This document shows, one piece after another, positions 1 to 8,776 of a stretch of DNA of 64,000 nt. The notes under the pieces were generated by a model, which saw only the letters and a program-made list of their open reading frames with translations, made no database searches and was not told where the DNA came from. The first letter of the stretch is position 1; every line of letters starts with the position of its first letter. The position numbers were made by a program, and so were the translations under genes. Source of the stretch: Rhizobacter sp. (GTDB taxonomy: Bacteria; Pseudomonadota; Gammaproteobacteria; Burkholderiales; Burkholderiaceae_C); NCBI GenBank assembly GCA_019635355.1, contig JAHBZQ010000001.1, positions 1,116,001-1,180,000 on the forward strand, in the 5' to 3' direction.

Positions 1-1034
1 CCGCCCTGCCCGCGCCGCACGACGAAGCGGCGCTGCTCGCCTTCGTGAGCCAGCTCGCCAGCCAGCCGCTCGACCACGCCCTGCCACTGTGGCAGGCGCA
101 CGTGGTCGACCACGTGGGGCGCGGCAGCGCCTTCGTGTTCCGCTACCACCATTGCATCGGCGATGGCCTGGCCATGATGAGCGTGGCCTCGCGCGTGTTC
201 GCGATGCCGCGGCGCCGCGCGGTGCAGCCCGTGCCGCGGCCGATGGGCGTGCTCGACCTCGTGCTGCAGAGTGCCGCGGCGGTGTCGTCGCTGGCCGGCG
301 TGCTGCTCAAGACGCCCGACCCGCCCTCGCCCTTCAAGGGAACGTTCAGCAGCGGCCAGCAGGTGGCGTGGTCGCGCGGGGTGTCGATCGCCGACGCCAA
401 GGCCATCGCCGCGCCGGCCGGCGCCAAGGTGAACGACGTGCTCGTGGCCGCCGTGGCCGGCGCCCTGCGCCACTACCTGCGGCGCTGCGGCACCGACGTG
501 CAGCAGACGACGCTGCGCGCGATGGTGCCGGTCAACCTGCGCCCACCTTCTCGCATGGGCCTGCTCGGCAACGCCTTCGGCCTGGTGGCGCTCGACCTCC
601 CCGTGTCGGCCGCCACCGCCACGCGCCGCCTCGCGCTCACCAAGGCCCGCATGGACGCGCTCAAGCGCTCGCCGCAGGCGCTCGCCATGCAGGCCCTCTT
701 CGACCTCTTCGGCCGCGGGCCCAAGGCGCTGGAAGACGTGGCAAGCCTCATCTTCGGCAGCAAGGCGAGCGTGGTGCTGACCAACGTGGCCGGCCCGCGC
801 CTGCCGGTGCGCCTGGCGGGGGTGCCGGTCGAACGCATGGTGTTCTGCGTGCCCCACCCGGGCGAAGAGCTGGGCCTGGGCCTGAGCCTCTTCAGCTACC
901 GCGGCCAGGCCTCGCTGACGGTGATGGCCGATGCACGGCTGGTGCCCGACCCGCAGGCCATCACGCAGGCGTTCGAACGCGAGTTCGCCGCGCTGCTGCG
1001 CCGCGCGCGCGTGCGCTCAGGCCGCAGCGCCTGA
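1..1034 (+). CDS. Wax ester synthase/diacylglycerol acyltransferase (WS/DGAT), C-terminal part
   Basis: The gene enters from the left edge (first full codon at base 3), so its start is outside the window. The family esterifies acyl-CoA with fatty alcohols or diacylglycerol to make storage lipid. The active-site HHxxxDG motif is visible as HHCIGDG shortly after the edge. The C-terminal WS/DGAT domain follows, with a conserved stretch around VVLTNVAGPRLPV. About 344 residues are present, against roughly 450-500 for the family, so about a quarter is missing. The last 18 bases overlap the convergent kinase gene. The family call is secure; the preferred substrate cannot be read. Confidence 0.85.
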   Translation, partial: ALPAPHDEAALLAFVSQLASQPLDHALPLWQAHVVDHVGRGSAFVFRYHHCIGDGLAMMSVASRVFAMPRRRAVQPVPRPMGVLDLVLQSAAAVSSLAGVLLKTPDPPSPFKGTFSSGQQVAWSRGVSIADAKAIAAPAGAKVNDVLVAAVAGALRHYLRRCGTDVQQTTLRAMVPVNLRPPSRMGLLGNAFGLVALDLPVSAATATRRLALTKARMDALKRSPQALAMQALFDLFGRGPKALEDVASLIFGSKASVVLTNVAGPRLPVRLAGVPVERMVFCVPHPGEELGLGLSLFSYRGQASLTVMADARLVPDPQAITQAFEREFAALLRRARVRSGRSA

Positions 1035-2630
1035 GTGGCCGGGCGCCGGCCGTGAGGCCTGCAGCCGCGCCACCTGGGCGCGCCAGCGGGCGAGCACCTC
1101 GGCCACGCCCGCGCCGCGGGCCAGGTGGGTGGTGTCGACGGCGAGCGTCCACGCGGCCTCGTCGGCCGCGGGCGGCTCCTGGCGCAGCAGGTGGCGCTCG
1201 AGCACCTCGAGCGTGGCCTCCGACGGGTCGTGGCCGGTGGCCGCGCGCTGCGCCACCCGCTCGCGCAGGCAGCCGAGGTCGGCCGTGCAGTGGACGAGGG
1301 TGAAGGGCACGCGCAGCTCGTCGGCCAGGCGGTGGAACATCTCGCGCTGCGCGCGCTCCAGGAACGCCGCATCGACGATCACGCCATAGCCGGCACGCAG
1401 CGCCTGCCGGGTGAGGTCGCGCAGGCGGTCGAAGGTCTGCTGGGTCGCGTCGGCCGTGTAGAGGTCGAGGCCGGCCTGGCGCGAGGCCTGCAGCGGCGCG
1501 AGGCCGAAGAGCCGCTTGCGCTCGACGTCGGAGCGCAGCCGCACGGCAGGCGCCGCCTCCAGCAGCTCGCCCGCCAGCCATGACTTGCCCGAGCCCGACA
1601 CGCCGCACATGATGGCCAGACCGAGCGGCGCGGCCGGCTCGAAGGCGAGGCGGCGCGCGCAGGCGAGGTAGTCCACGCCCTCCACCGACGCGTCGGCCGA
1701 AGCAGGCGTGAGCCGCGTCACGAGGGCTCGCACCAGCGCGCGGCCCACCTCGTAGAAGCGCAGCACCTCGAGCCCCGCGTGGTCGCCGCGCTGCTGCAGG
1801 TAGACGTCGAGCAGCCGCCAGGCGAGGTCGTCGCGGCGGTGCGCCTTGAGGTCCATGGTGGTGAAGGCGATGTCGTCCATCACGTCGATCCAGCGCAGCG
1901 CGGGGTCGAACTCGAGGCAATCGAAGGCGGTGACCTCGCCATCGTCGAGCAGCAGCAGGTTGGCAAGGTGCAGGTCGCCATGCCCCTCGCGGATCGCCTG
2001 CGCGGCCCGGCGCTGCTCGAAGGCCACCGCGAGCGCCGCGCCCTGCTTCGCCACCCATTCGGCCAGGTCGTGCACCTCGGCGCCGCCGTCGTGCAGCTGC
2101 GCGAGCACAGATTGCACGCGGCTGAGCACGGCGGCGGGCGCCCCGAAGCCGGAGCCCGGCACGGCACTCGGCGCCGCCGCATGGAAGGCGGCCAGCCGCC
2201 GCGCGAGGCGGTCGACGTGCTCGGGCATCAGGCGGCCTTGGGCGAGCCGCTGCGACCAGAGCGCATCGGCCGGGAAGCGGCGCAGGCACACGGCATGGTC
2301 GATGGCCCGGCCCGCACCGCCGAGCACGGGCGCCGCCAGGGTGCCACCCACCGGCACCACGCCGAAATACAGCTCGGGCGCGAGGCGGCGGTTGAGCCGC
2401 AGCTCCTCGCGGCAGAAGTGCTCGCGCCGCTGCGGCGTGCTGAAGTCGGCGAATGGGAGGCGCAGCGGCTTCTTGAACTTGTAGACCGTCTGCCGCGTGA
2501 GCAGCAGGTCGGAGAGGTGCGTCTCGATGTGCTCGACCGGCGCGCCATCCACCCGCGCCAGCGCCGCCTGCAAGGCCTGGATGTAGGCACGGTGGGCCCT
2601 CGCGCGGGCCTGGGCGGTGTCGTCACGCAT
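1017..2630 (-). CDS. Aminoglycoside-phosphotransferase-like kinase fused to P-loop ATPase
   Basis: A two-domain protein of about 537 aa. The N-terminal half is an APH/choline-kinase-like fold with the catalytic loop HGDLHLAN near residue 217 and a following metal-binding segment FDCLEF. The C-terminal half is a zeta-toxin/AAA-like P-loop domain with Walker A GVSGSGKSW near residues 343-351. This fused family is widespread in proteobacteria and its substrate is unknown; it is not evidence of antibiotic resistance. The ATG at 2630 is chosen because an upstream in-frame extension would run through the FNR-like box at 2664 and has no similarity to the family N-terminus. It is divergent from the acyl-CoA ligase. 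Confidence 0.8.
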   Translation of the reverse strand: MRDDTAQARARAHRAYIQALQAALARVDGAPVEHIETHLSDLLLTRQTVYKFKKPLRLPFADFSTPQRREHFCREELRLNRRLAPELYFGVVPVGGTLAAPVLGGAGRAIDHAVCLRRFPADALWSQRLAQGRLMPEHVDRLARRLAAFHAAAPSAVPGSGFGAPAAVLSRVQSVLAQLHDGGAEVHDLAEWVAKQGAALAVAFEQRRAAQAIREGHGDLHLANLLLLDDGEVTAFDCLEFDPALRWIDVMDDIAFTTMDLKAHRRDDLAWRLLDVYLQQRGDHAGLEVLRFYEVGRALVRALVTRLTPASADASVEGVDYLACARRLAFEPAAPLGLAIMCGVSGSGKSWLAGELLEAAPAVRLRSDVERKRLFGLAPLQASRQAGLDLYTADATQQTFDRLRDLTRQALRAGYGVIVDAAFLERAQREMFHRLADELRVPFTLVHCTADLGCLRERVAQRAATGHDPSEATLEVLERHLLRQEPPAADEAAWTLAVDTTHLARGAGVAEVLARWRAQVARLQASRPAPGHSGAAA

Positions 2631-2663
2631 GGCCCGAGTCTGCTGCGTGCCGGCGGGCCTTGC

Positions 2664-2677
2664 TTGACATCGCTCAA
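2664..2677. promoter_or_regulatory. FNR-like box TTGACATCGCTCAA
   Basis: TTGA-N6-TCAA core matching the FNR/ANR consensus TTGAT-N4-ATCAA with one mismatch per half. It lies in the divergent gap between the kinase/ATPase gene and the acyl-CoA ligase. Its centre is about 40 bp from the kinase start and about 114 bp from the ligase start, so it could serve either. Confidence 0.55.
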
Positions 2678-2784
2678 GCGCCCACCAGAAGAGCGCTTTG
2701 CGGCCGGAGATTGAGCAGGCGCAAAGCGCCGCGGCCACACGGCGCTACGGTTGAAACGATCACCACGACCAAGGAGACAGCGCC

Positions 2785-4488
2785 ATGGACAAGCCCTGGA
2801 TCAAGCACTACCCGCCCGGCGTGCCGGCCGAGATCGACCCGCACCCCTTCCCTTCGCTGGGCGATTTCTTCGACGACTGCTGCCGGCGTTTCGGCACGCG
2901 GCAGGCCTTCGTCAACCTGGGCTCGGGCCTGAGCTACGACGAAGCCGGCGAGCTGGTGCTGCGCTTCGCCGGCTACCTGCAAGGGCTCGGCCTGCCCAAG
3001 GGCGCGCGGGTGGCGGTGATGATGCCCAACTCGCTGCAGTACCCGATCGCGGTGTTCGGCGCGCTGCGGGCCGGGCTCACGGTGGTCAACGTGAACCCGA
3101 TGTACACGGCGAGCGAGCTGGCGGTGCAGCTCGGCAACGCGCAGGCGAGCGCCATCGTGGTCTTCGAGAACTTCGCGCACACGCTGCAGCTCGCGCTGCC
3201 CCAGCTGCCGACCTTGAAGCACGTGATCGTCACGCAGATCGGCGACCTCTTCCACCAGCCCCGCCGCTGGGTCACCAACTTCGTGGTGCGCGACGTGAAG
3301 GGCATGGTGCCGGCGTGGACGATCCCCGGCGCCACGCCGCTGCGCGATGCGCTCGCCATCGGCCACCAGCGCGGCTTCACGCCGGTGCCGGTGACGCCGG
3401 GCGACCTCGCGTTCATCCAGTACACCGGCGGCACCACAGGCCGGCCAAAGGGCGCTGCGCTCACGCACGGCAACCTGATGGCCAACGTCGAGCAGACCAC
3501 CGCCTGGCTGGCCGGCGCGCTGAAGCCCGGCGAAGAGACGGTGATCACCGCCCTGCCCCTGTACCACGTGTTCGCGCTGACGGCGAACCTGATGATGTTC
3601 TTGAAGCTCGGCGGCACCAACGTGCTGGTGAGCGACCCGCGCGACATCCCGCACTTCGTGGAGCTGCTGCACAAGACCCGCTTCACCGTGATCACCGGCG
3701 TCAACACGCTCTTCAACGCGCTGCTGAACGCCCCGCACTTCGACGCCGTGATCAAGGCCAACGAGGGCGTGCTCAAGCTCAGCGTGGCCGGCGGCATGGC
3801 CGTGCAGCGCCCGGTGGCCGAGCGCTGGCAGCAGGCGATGGGCGTGCCCATCGTCGAGGGCTATGGCCTGAGCGAGACCTCGCCCATCGTCTGCGCCAAC
3901 CCGGTCAACGCGCCCGCCTTCACCGGCAAGCTGGGCCTGCCCATTCCCTCGACCGAAGTGGCCATCATGGATGAGTACAGCCGCCCGTTGCCGATCGGCG
4001 AGGCCGGCGAGATCTGCGTGCGCGGCCCGCAGGTGATGCGCGGCTACTGGGGCGCACCCGAGGAGACCGCCAAGGTGTTCCTCGACGGCGGCTGGCTGCG
4101 CACCGGCGACATCGGCCGCATGGACGAGAACGGCTACGTGCAGTTCGTCGACCGCGCGAAGGACCTGGTCGTGGTCTCGGGCTTCAAGGCCTACCCCGCC
4201 GAGATCGAGGAGGTGGTGCGCAGCTGCCCCGGCGTGGCCGACTGCGGCGTGGTCGGCGTGCCCGACGCGGCCGCCGGCGAAGCGGTGGCGCTCGTGGTGG
4301 TGCGCAGCGACCCCGGTCTCACCGAAGAGACCGTGCGCGAGCACTGCCGCCAGCACCTCACCCGCTACAAGCAGCCGTCGATCGTGGTCTTCCGCGACGA
4401 GCTGCCGCGCACCTCGTTCGGCAAGGTGCTGCGCCGGCAGCTGCGCGACGACCTGATCCAGCACAGCACCGAAGCGGTGCTGCGCTGA
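2785..4488 (+). CDS. fadD: Long-chain fatty-acid--CoA ligase
   Basis: ANL-superfamily enzyme of 567 aa that activates fatty acids to acyl-CoA in two steps (acyl-AMP, then thioester). The P-loop motif YTGGTTGRPKGA lies near residues 213-224, the YGLSETSP motif follows, and the C-terminal catalytic lysine sits in RTSFGKVLRR. The N-terminus beginning MDKPWIKHYPPG is typical of betaproteobacterial FadD. A Shine-Dalgarno AAGGAGA lies just upstream of the ATG. It stands alone, transcribed away from the kinase/ATPase gene, with an FNR-like box in the shared promoter region. Confidence 0.9.
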   Translation: MDKPWIKHYPPGVPAEIDPHPFPSLGDFFDDCCRRFGTRQAFVNLGSGLSYDEAGELVLRFAGYLQGLGLPKGARVAVMMPNSLQYPIAVFGALRAGLTVVNVNPMYTASELAVQLGNAQASAIVVFENFAHTLQLALPQLPTLKHVIVTQIGDLFHQPRRWVTNFVVRDVKGMVPAWTIPGATPLRDALAIGHQRGFTPVPVTPGDLAFIQYTGGTTGRPKGAALTHGNLMANVEQTTAWLAGALKPGEETVITALPLYHVFALTANLMMFLKLGGTNVLVSDPRDIPHFVELLHKTRFTVITGVNTLFNALLNAPHFDAVIKANEGVLKLSVAGGMAVQRPVAERWQQAMGVPIVEGYGLSETSPIVCANPVNAPAFTGKLGLPIPSTEVAIMDEYSRPLPIGEAGEICVRGPQVMRGYWGAPEETAKVFLDGGWLRTGDIGRMDENGYVQFVDRAKDLVVVSGFKAYPAEIEEVVRSCPGVADCGVVGVPDAAAGEAVALVVVRSDPGLTEETVREHCRQHLTRYKQPSIVVFRDELPRTSFGKVLRRQLRDDLIQHSTEAVLR

Positions 4489-4503
4489 GGCGGCCTTTGT
4501 CGC

Positions 4504-6081
4504 TCAGCGTGCGCTGGCCGAGGCCTCGCGCACGTAGCGGCGCAGCGCCGGCAGGTCGGGGATCTCGATGTTGCGGCGGTTGCCCGAGGCGAAGCGGATC
4601 AGGTGCCCCCGCTCCAGCGCCGCCATCGCACGGCTCACCGATTCGAGACGCAGGCCCACGTGGCCGCCGATCTCGGCGCGGGTGGTGGGCAGGGTGATGT
4701 GGTCGTTGCGCATGCCGCAGTGGTCGAGGTCGTCGGCCCAGCGGCAGAGGAAGGCGGCCACCCGGCCATCGGCGGGCAGGCTGTGCATGGTGACGACGGC
4801 CTCGCGCTCGCGGGCGCTCTGGCGCGCCATCGCGGCGTGCATCGCGCCCAGCAGCTCGGGATGCCGCGCGGCGGCGAGGATCAGGGCGTCGTAGCGCACC
4901 GTCCACACCTCGCCGGTGTCGGCGGCCACGGCACTGCAACCGTGGCGGCCGTCGGCGAGGCCGTCGAAGCCGAGCCAGTCGCCCTTGAAGACCATGCTGC
5001 TCAGCTCCTCGTGCCCTTCGGCGGTGACGCTCATCAGCTTGCACAGGCCGAAGCGCAGGATGTGCAGGTCGCGGAACCGGTCGCCCGCACGGTAGAGGGT
5101 GTCGCCCGCGCGCAGGCGGCGGTTCAAGAGGGGCACCTTGCCATCGAGCAGGCGCAAGGCATCGATGGCCGCGAGTTCGCTCGCGGTGGCCTTCGCCACC
5201 CGCGGCGCATCGCCCGCGGCCCAGCGGTAGCGGTCGCCACCCTCGTGCTTGGCTTCGTACATCGCGCGGTCGGCAGCCTCCAGCAGGCTCGCCGCGCTGT
5301 GGCCGCCGGCGCGGAAGCGGCAGGCCCCCAGGCTCAGGCGCACCGTGCCGCCACAGGCGGCCGGTGCGCGGCCGGCTTCGACGATCGCGTTCATCACCCG
5401 GTCGGTGTCGCCCGCATCGCGCAGCAGCAGCGCAAACTCGTCGCCCCCCCAGCGCGCCACGGTGTCGGCCTCGCGCACGCAGCCGGCCAGGCGTTGCGCG
5501 ATGTCTTTCAGCGCCTCGTCACCGGCGACGTGGCCGTGGCAGTCGTTGATGTGCTTGAAACCATCGAGGTCGACCATCGCCACGGTGAACGATTCGCCGC
5601 TGCGCTCGGCCTGGGCGATGGCGCGTTCGAGGCGGTCGGTGAAGAGCGTGCGGTTGGGCAAGCCGGTCAGGGCGTCGTGCGTGGCCTGGTGCTGCAGCAG
5701 GTCTTGCCGCTGCAGCCACTCGCTGACGTTGCGCCCGCATGAGAGGTAGTGGGCGATGCGGCCCGCTTCGTCGAAGAGCGGGCGGATCGACTTCTCTTCG
5801 TGGAAGAGGCTGCCGTCGCGGCGGCGGTTCACCAGCACGCCGCGGAACTCCTGCCCGGCGTGCAGGGTGCTCCACATGTCGCGGTAGAACGCATCGGGCT
5901 GCACGCCCGATTTAACGATGGCCGGCGTGCGGCCGATGGCCTCGTCTTCACCGAAGCCGGTCATCGTCTCGAAGGCGGGGTTGACGTATTCGATGGTGCC
6001 GCCGGGGTCGGTGATGTAGGCCGATTCGCCACTGTTTTCGAGGAGCCAGCTGGCCCGCTCGACGATGTTGTCCTTGCCCAT
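4504..6081 (-). CDS. PAS-GGDEF-FNR/CRP fusion regulator
   Basis: A 525-aa fusion. Residues ~10-125 form a PAS sensor. Residues ~130-290 form a diguanylate cyclase with an intact GGDEF at 212-216 and an RxxD inhibitory site (READ, 203-206) five residues earlier. Residues ~305-430 are a cyclic-nucleotide-binding-like barrel, and ~435-515 a CRP/FNR winged helix. The recognition helix carries E-S-V-S-R (480-484), the ExxSR pattern by which FNR reads TTGAT half-sites. The N-terminal CX2CX5C iron-sulfur cysteines of FNR are absent, so input probably comes through PAS or c-di-GMP. The ATG at 6081 follows an AGGAGA ribosome site. Two FNR-like boxes lie upstream, allowing autoregulation. Adenylate-type GGDEF plus DNA-binding in one chain is uncommon. 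Confidence 0.88.
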   Translation of the reverse strand: MGKDNIVERASWLLENSGESAYITDPGGTIEYVNPAFETMTGFGEDEAIGRTPAIVKSGVQPDAFYRDMWSTLHAGQEFRGVLVNRRRDGSLFHEEKSIRPLFDEAGRIAHYLSCGRNVSEWLQRQDLLQHQATHDALTGLPNRTLFTDRLERAIAQAERSGESFTVAMVDLDGFKHINDCHGHVAGDEALKDIAQRLAGCVREADTVARWGGDEFALLLRDAGDTDRVMNAIVEAGRAPAACGGTVRLSLGACRFRAGGHSAASLLEAADRAMYEAKHEGGDRYRWAAGDAPRVAKATASELAAIDALRLLDGKVPLLNRRLRAGDTLYRAGDRFRDLHILRFGLCKLMSVTAEGHEELSSMVFKGDWLGFDGLADGRHGCSAVAADTGEVWTVRYDALILAAARHPELLGAMHAAMARQSAREREAVVTMHSLPADGRVAAFLCRWADDLDHCGMRNDHITLPTTRAEIGGHVGLRLESVSRAMAALERGHLIRFASGNRRNIEIPDLPALRRYVREASASAR

Positions 6082-6201
6082 TTCAGTTCTCCTGGCGGTG
6101 GCGTTGACGTTTCGCAATCCACTGTAGGAAATGCCGTGCTGCGGAGAAATCCACAAACGATGCAGATGCAGGTACCGGCAAACCGGTATCAGGCCCGCGG
6201 C

Positions 6202-6215
6202 TTGACCTGCGTCAA
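6202..6215. promoter_or_regulatory. FNR-like box TTGACCTGCGTCAA (perfect dyad)
   Basis: TTGAC-N4-GTCAA is a perfect inverted repeat matching the FNR/ANR core. It lies in the 226-bp divergent region between the PAS-GGDEF-FNR gene and the attachment-family gene. Its centre is about 127 bp from the former start and 100 bp from the latter. Confidence 0.6.
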
Positions 6216-6238
6216 CGCCCGCCGGCACCCGTCGTCGA

Positions 6239-6252
6239 TTGACTTCGCGCAA
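6239..6252. promoter_or_regulatory. FNR-like box TTGACTTCGCGCAA with -10 TAGAGT
   Basis: TTGA-N6-GCAA, one mismatch in the right core. Its centre is about 63 bp before the ATG at 6309. If it sits at -41.5 (class II FNR promoter), the -10 should fall near 6275-6280, where TAGAGT (6274-6279) is found. Confidence 0.5.
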
Positions 6253-6308
6253 GGCAGGCGCGCGCGCCCTTCCTAGAGTTGGGTCAGCTTGCAACCTGGA
6301 GATGCACG

Positions 6309-6770
6309 ATGAAACACGAACTCACGCTGGTGGCCAACGCCAGCGAAGCCCACCTCTTCTCGCGCGAGTCGCGACATGACCCCCTGATGCCGCTTGCGCT
6401 GATGAAGCACGCCGAAAGCCGCGCACGGAGTTCGGAGCTGGAGCCCGACCGCGCCGGCCACGGCAGCAGCGACCGACACCCAGGCGGCGTGGCCTTCGCC
6501 CCGCGCATGAGCCGCAAGCGCAAGGAGCACCTGCAGTTCGCCGACGAGATCGCGCAGCGTGTCGACGCCGAACTCGCGAGCGGCCGCTACGGCAGCGTGG
6601 TGCTCTTCGCGTCGTGCCCGTTCCTCGGCGAGTTGAGGAGCCGGCTCAGCCCCGCGGCCAAACGAGCCTTGCACGCCTCGGTCGACCTCGACCTCACCTC
6701 GTATGGGGTCGACGAACTGGAGCGTCGTGTGGCCGAGGCCTTGCTGCACCACGCCGAGTCGGCGCACTGA
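6309..6770 (+). CDS. Host-attachment family protein
   Basis: 153 aa, resembling the family named after an Agrobacterium protein required for attachment to host cells (Host_attach). Members share a short alpha/beta domain beginning with a strand like LTLVANASEAHLF and later blocks such as FADEIAQRV and VVLFASCPFLGELR, both present here. The molecular role is unknown; members often sit beside USP and low-oxygen stress genes, as here. The ATG at 6309 follows the CTGGAG ribosome site; an upstream in-frame ATG at 6279 has no good site. The 3' end overlaps the convergent PaaK-like gene by 77 bp. Confidence 0.7.
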   Translation: MKHELTLVANASEAHLFSRESRHDPLMPLALMKHAESRARSSELEPDRAGHGSSDRHPGGVAFAPRMSRKRKEHLQFADEIAQRVDAELASGRYGSVVLFASCPFLGELRSRLSPAAKRALHASVDLDLTSYGVDELERRVAEALLHHAESAH

Positions 6771-8145
6771 GCGCCACCACGCGCTGGATTTTTCCGCCCG
6801 GCCCGAGGTGGCGGCGCTGCCCGATGCGGCAGGCCACGCGCACGCCGGGGGCGCCCACGCGTTCGACAAAACCGGCCAGCGCCTGCGACGCCCGCTCGGC
6901 CAACGCCGGTGGCACACCCTCGCCGACCAGGATCTCCAGCTCGGCCGGCGCGCGCTGCACCACCTGGAAGTCGACGAGGCCGGCCTCTTCCTCGAGCACC
7001 GTGCACACCGCCAACGGCAGCACGCTCACCCGCCGCCCTTTCGAGGCGAGGTGCAGCGTGTCGTCGCGCCGGCCCTGCACGTCGATCAGCGGCAGCGGCG
7101 AGCCACAGGTGCAGCGCTCGGCGTGGAGCGCGACGCGGTCGCCCAGGTCGTAGCGGATCAAGGGCTGCACGCGGTTCGCGAGGTGGGTGAGCAGCGTGGT
7201 AGCGCCGAGTTCGCCCGCGGGCACCGGGCGGCCGTGCGCGTCGACCGATTCGAGGATCACCCAGTCGCTGTTGAGGTGCAGGCGACCGGCTCTGCACTGC
7301 GAGGCGAGCACCAGGAACTCGGACGCGCCGTAACTCTCGACGACGCTGCAGCCGAAGGCCTGCTCCACATGCGACCGCATCGCACGCGACAGCGATTCGC
7401 CGCCCGTCCACACCTCGCGCGGCGCCACCGTCAGGCGGCCGGCGCGGTGCTCCTCGGCCAGCAGCAGCGCCGCACTCGGATACGTGGCGACGATGGTCGG
7501 CGCGAAGGCGTTCAGCTGCGCCACCAGCTCGGCGGTGGGCTGCAGGAACGACAGGTCGCGGTAGTGGCCGGCCAGCGCGGCGTTGAGCCTTCGCAGGCGG
7601 CGGATGGACGCGATGCCGGCGAAGTGCCCGTTGGTCGCACCGACGAACACGATGCGCTCGCCGGTGCACCAGGGGTCGACAAGGCGGCGGGCCGACCACG
7701 GCCGGCGTTGCGCTTCCAGCGCGTCATAGACCGCGAGCGCCATGTCGTCCTGCACGAACACACCCGGCTCGCCCGAGCTGCCGGAGCTTTGCCAGACCCT
7801 GTAGCCCTGCGGGCCGGGTTCGCCGATGCGGTCAAGGTCGGCCATGAAACGCTGCACCTCGGAGAGGCGCAGGCGCGGGTCGGTGACCCAGTCGTCGAAC
7901 TGCGCCATGAGGTCACGCTTGTGGGTGACCGGCAGCTCGTGCAGGCTCGCGCGCTCGGGGTCGATGCCCGCGAGCAGGCGGCGGTAGAGCGGAGATGCCG
8001 CCTTCGCATGCACCAGCAGGCTGCGCAGCCGCAGCGCCTGTAGCGCGGCCAGCGCCTCGGGGCCGGCCAGCGAGGCCGCCATCACCTGGCTGGCGACGCT
8101 GCCCCACAGCCAGGGGTCGATGGGGGGCCACATGCCCGGGGCCAC
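6694..8145 (-). CDS. Phenylacetate--CoA ligase (PaaK)-like adenylate-forming enzyme
   Basis: 483 aa, related to PaaK/coenzyme F390 synthetase-like AMP-forming enzymes. Visible features are the P-loop WQSSGSSGEPGVFV near residues 118-131, the mid-domain VVESYGASEF, and a C-terminal lobe with VQGRRDDTLHLASKGRRVSV. The substrate is unknown; aryl or short-chain carboxylates are typical. The stop falls inside the convergent attachment-family gene, so the last ~26 residues (arginine/proline-rich) are coded on both strands and look like a late extension. It lies 14 bp downstream of the CBS gene, probably in the same transcript. Confidence 0.75.
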   Translation of the reverse strand: MAPGMWPPIDPWLWGSVASQVMAASLAGPEALAALQALRLRSLLVHAKAASPLYRRLLAGIDPERASLHELPVTHKRDLMAQFDDWVTDPRLRLSEVQRFMADLDRIGEPGPQGYRVWQSSGSSGEPGVFVQDDMALAVYDALEAQRRPWSARRLVDPWCTGERIVFVGATNGHFAGIASIRRLRRLNAALAGHYRDLSFLQPTAELVAQLNAFAPTIVATYPSAALLLAEEHRAGRLTVAPREVWTGGESLSRAMRSHVEQAFGCSVVESYGASEFLVLASQCRAGRLHLNSDWVILESVDAHGRPVPAGELGATTLLTHLANRVQPLIRYDLGDRVALHAERCTCGSPLPLIDVQGRRDDTLHLASKGRRVSVLPLAVCTVLEEEAGLVDFQVVQRAPAELEILVGEGVPPALAERASQALAGFVERVGAPGVRVACRIGQRRHLGPGGKIQRVVALSAPTRRGAARPRPHDAPVRRPHTR

Positions 8146-8159
8146 CGCCGTGGTGAGCG

Positions 8160-8672
8160 TCAGGCGCCCGGCATGCCCGGCGTGCCGTAGGGCAGGAACA
8201 CCGGCCGCCGTTGCCCGATGCGCGCCTGCCGCTGCGCCGTCTCGCGCACCACGCCCTGGCGCATGGTCATCGCAAGCCCCGCGAGCTGCGCCACCAGAGA
8301 TTCGAGCAGGTCGTCGAGCGAGACGATGCCGGTGACTTCACCCTGCGATCCCGTCACGAGCAGCCGGCGCACGCCGTGCTTGTTCATCGTGGCGATGGCT
8401 TCGGCCAGGTCGGCCTCGCCGCGCACCGACACCAGCGTGCGGCTCGCCACGTCGCCGGCCGTGAGCCCGTCGCTCGCGAGATGCCGGCCCAGCACCTCGA
8501 CGACGAGGTCGCGGTCGGTCAGCATGCCGATCGCGCGCTCGCCTTCGCCGTCGGCCGCGGTCACCACCAGCGCGCCGACGTGGTGATCGCGCATCAGCGC
8601 GGCGGCATCGGCCACCGGCGTGGCGCTGTCGATCGCCAGCACGTCCTGGCGGGAAATGTCTGCAATGCTCAT
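8160..8672 (-). CDS. CBS-domain pair protein
   Basis: 170 aa with two CBS motifs (residues ~1-60 and ~70-130) that bind adenine nucleotides and report energy state. Typical segments are HHVGALVV, GMLTDRDLVVEVL and GVRRLLVTGSQGEVTGIVSLDDLL. The C-terminal tail of about 35 residues is basic and glutamine-rich. The ATG at 8672 follows a GGGGAG ribosome site. Stand-alone CBS proteins of this type accompany USP genes in low-oxygen regulons. An FNR-like box is centred about 97 bp upstream. Confidence 0.85.
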   Translation of the reverse strand: MSIADISRQDVLAIDSATPVADAAALMRDHHVGALVVTAADGEGERAIGMLTDRDLVVEVLGRHLASDGLTAGDVASRTLVSVRGEADLAEAIATMNKHGVRRLLVTGSQGEVTGIVSLDDLLESLVAQLAGLAMTMRQGVVRETAQRQARIGQRRPVFLPYGTPGMPGA

Positions 8673-8690
8673 GGGCTCCCCTTCGTCTCT

Positions 8691-8728
8691 ATCTGCGTAC
8701 AGTCGATCTGCGTTCAGTCGATCCGCAG
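8691..8728. repeat. 15-bp tandem repeat, 2.5 copies
   Basis: Units ATCTGCGTACAGTCG (8691-8705) and ATCTGCGTTCAGTCG (8706-8720) differ at one base and are followed by a partial third, ATCCGCAG. They occupy the leader between the sensor kinase and the CBS start codon. Confidence 0.75.
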
Positions 8729-8762
8729 GTGCGCAAGCATGCGCCCTGCGGGCTGCGCGTGC

Positions 8763-8776
8763 GTGACGAAGATCAA
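8763..8776. promoter_or_regulatory. FNR-like half-conserved box GTGACGAAGATCAA
   Basis: The right half ATCAA is perfect; the left half GTGAC has two mismatches. It overlaps the end of the sensor kinase gene and is centred about 97 bp before the CBS start. Confidence 0.35.

Noticed and set aside
4504..6081. Oxygen-sensing [4Fe-4S] FNR
   Set aside because: The cysteine ligands are missing; oxygen sensing through a cluster is therefore not claimed.
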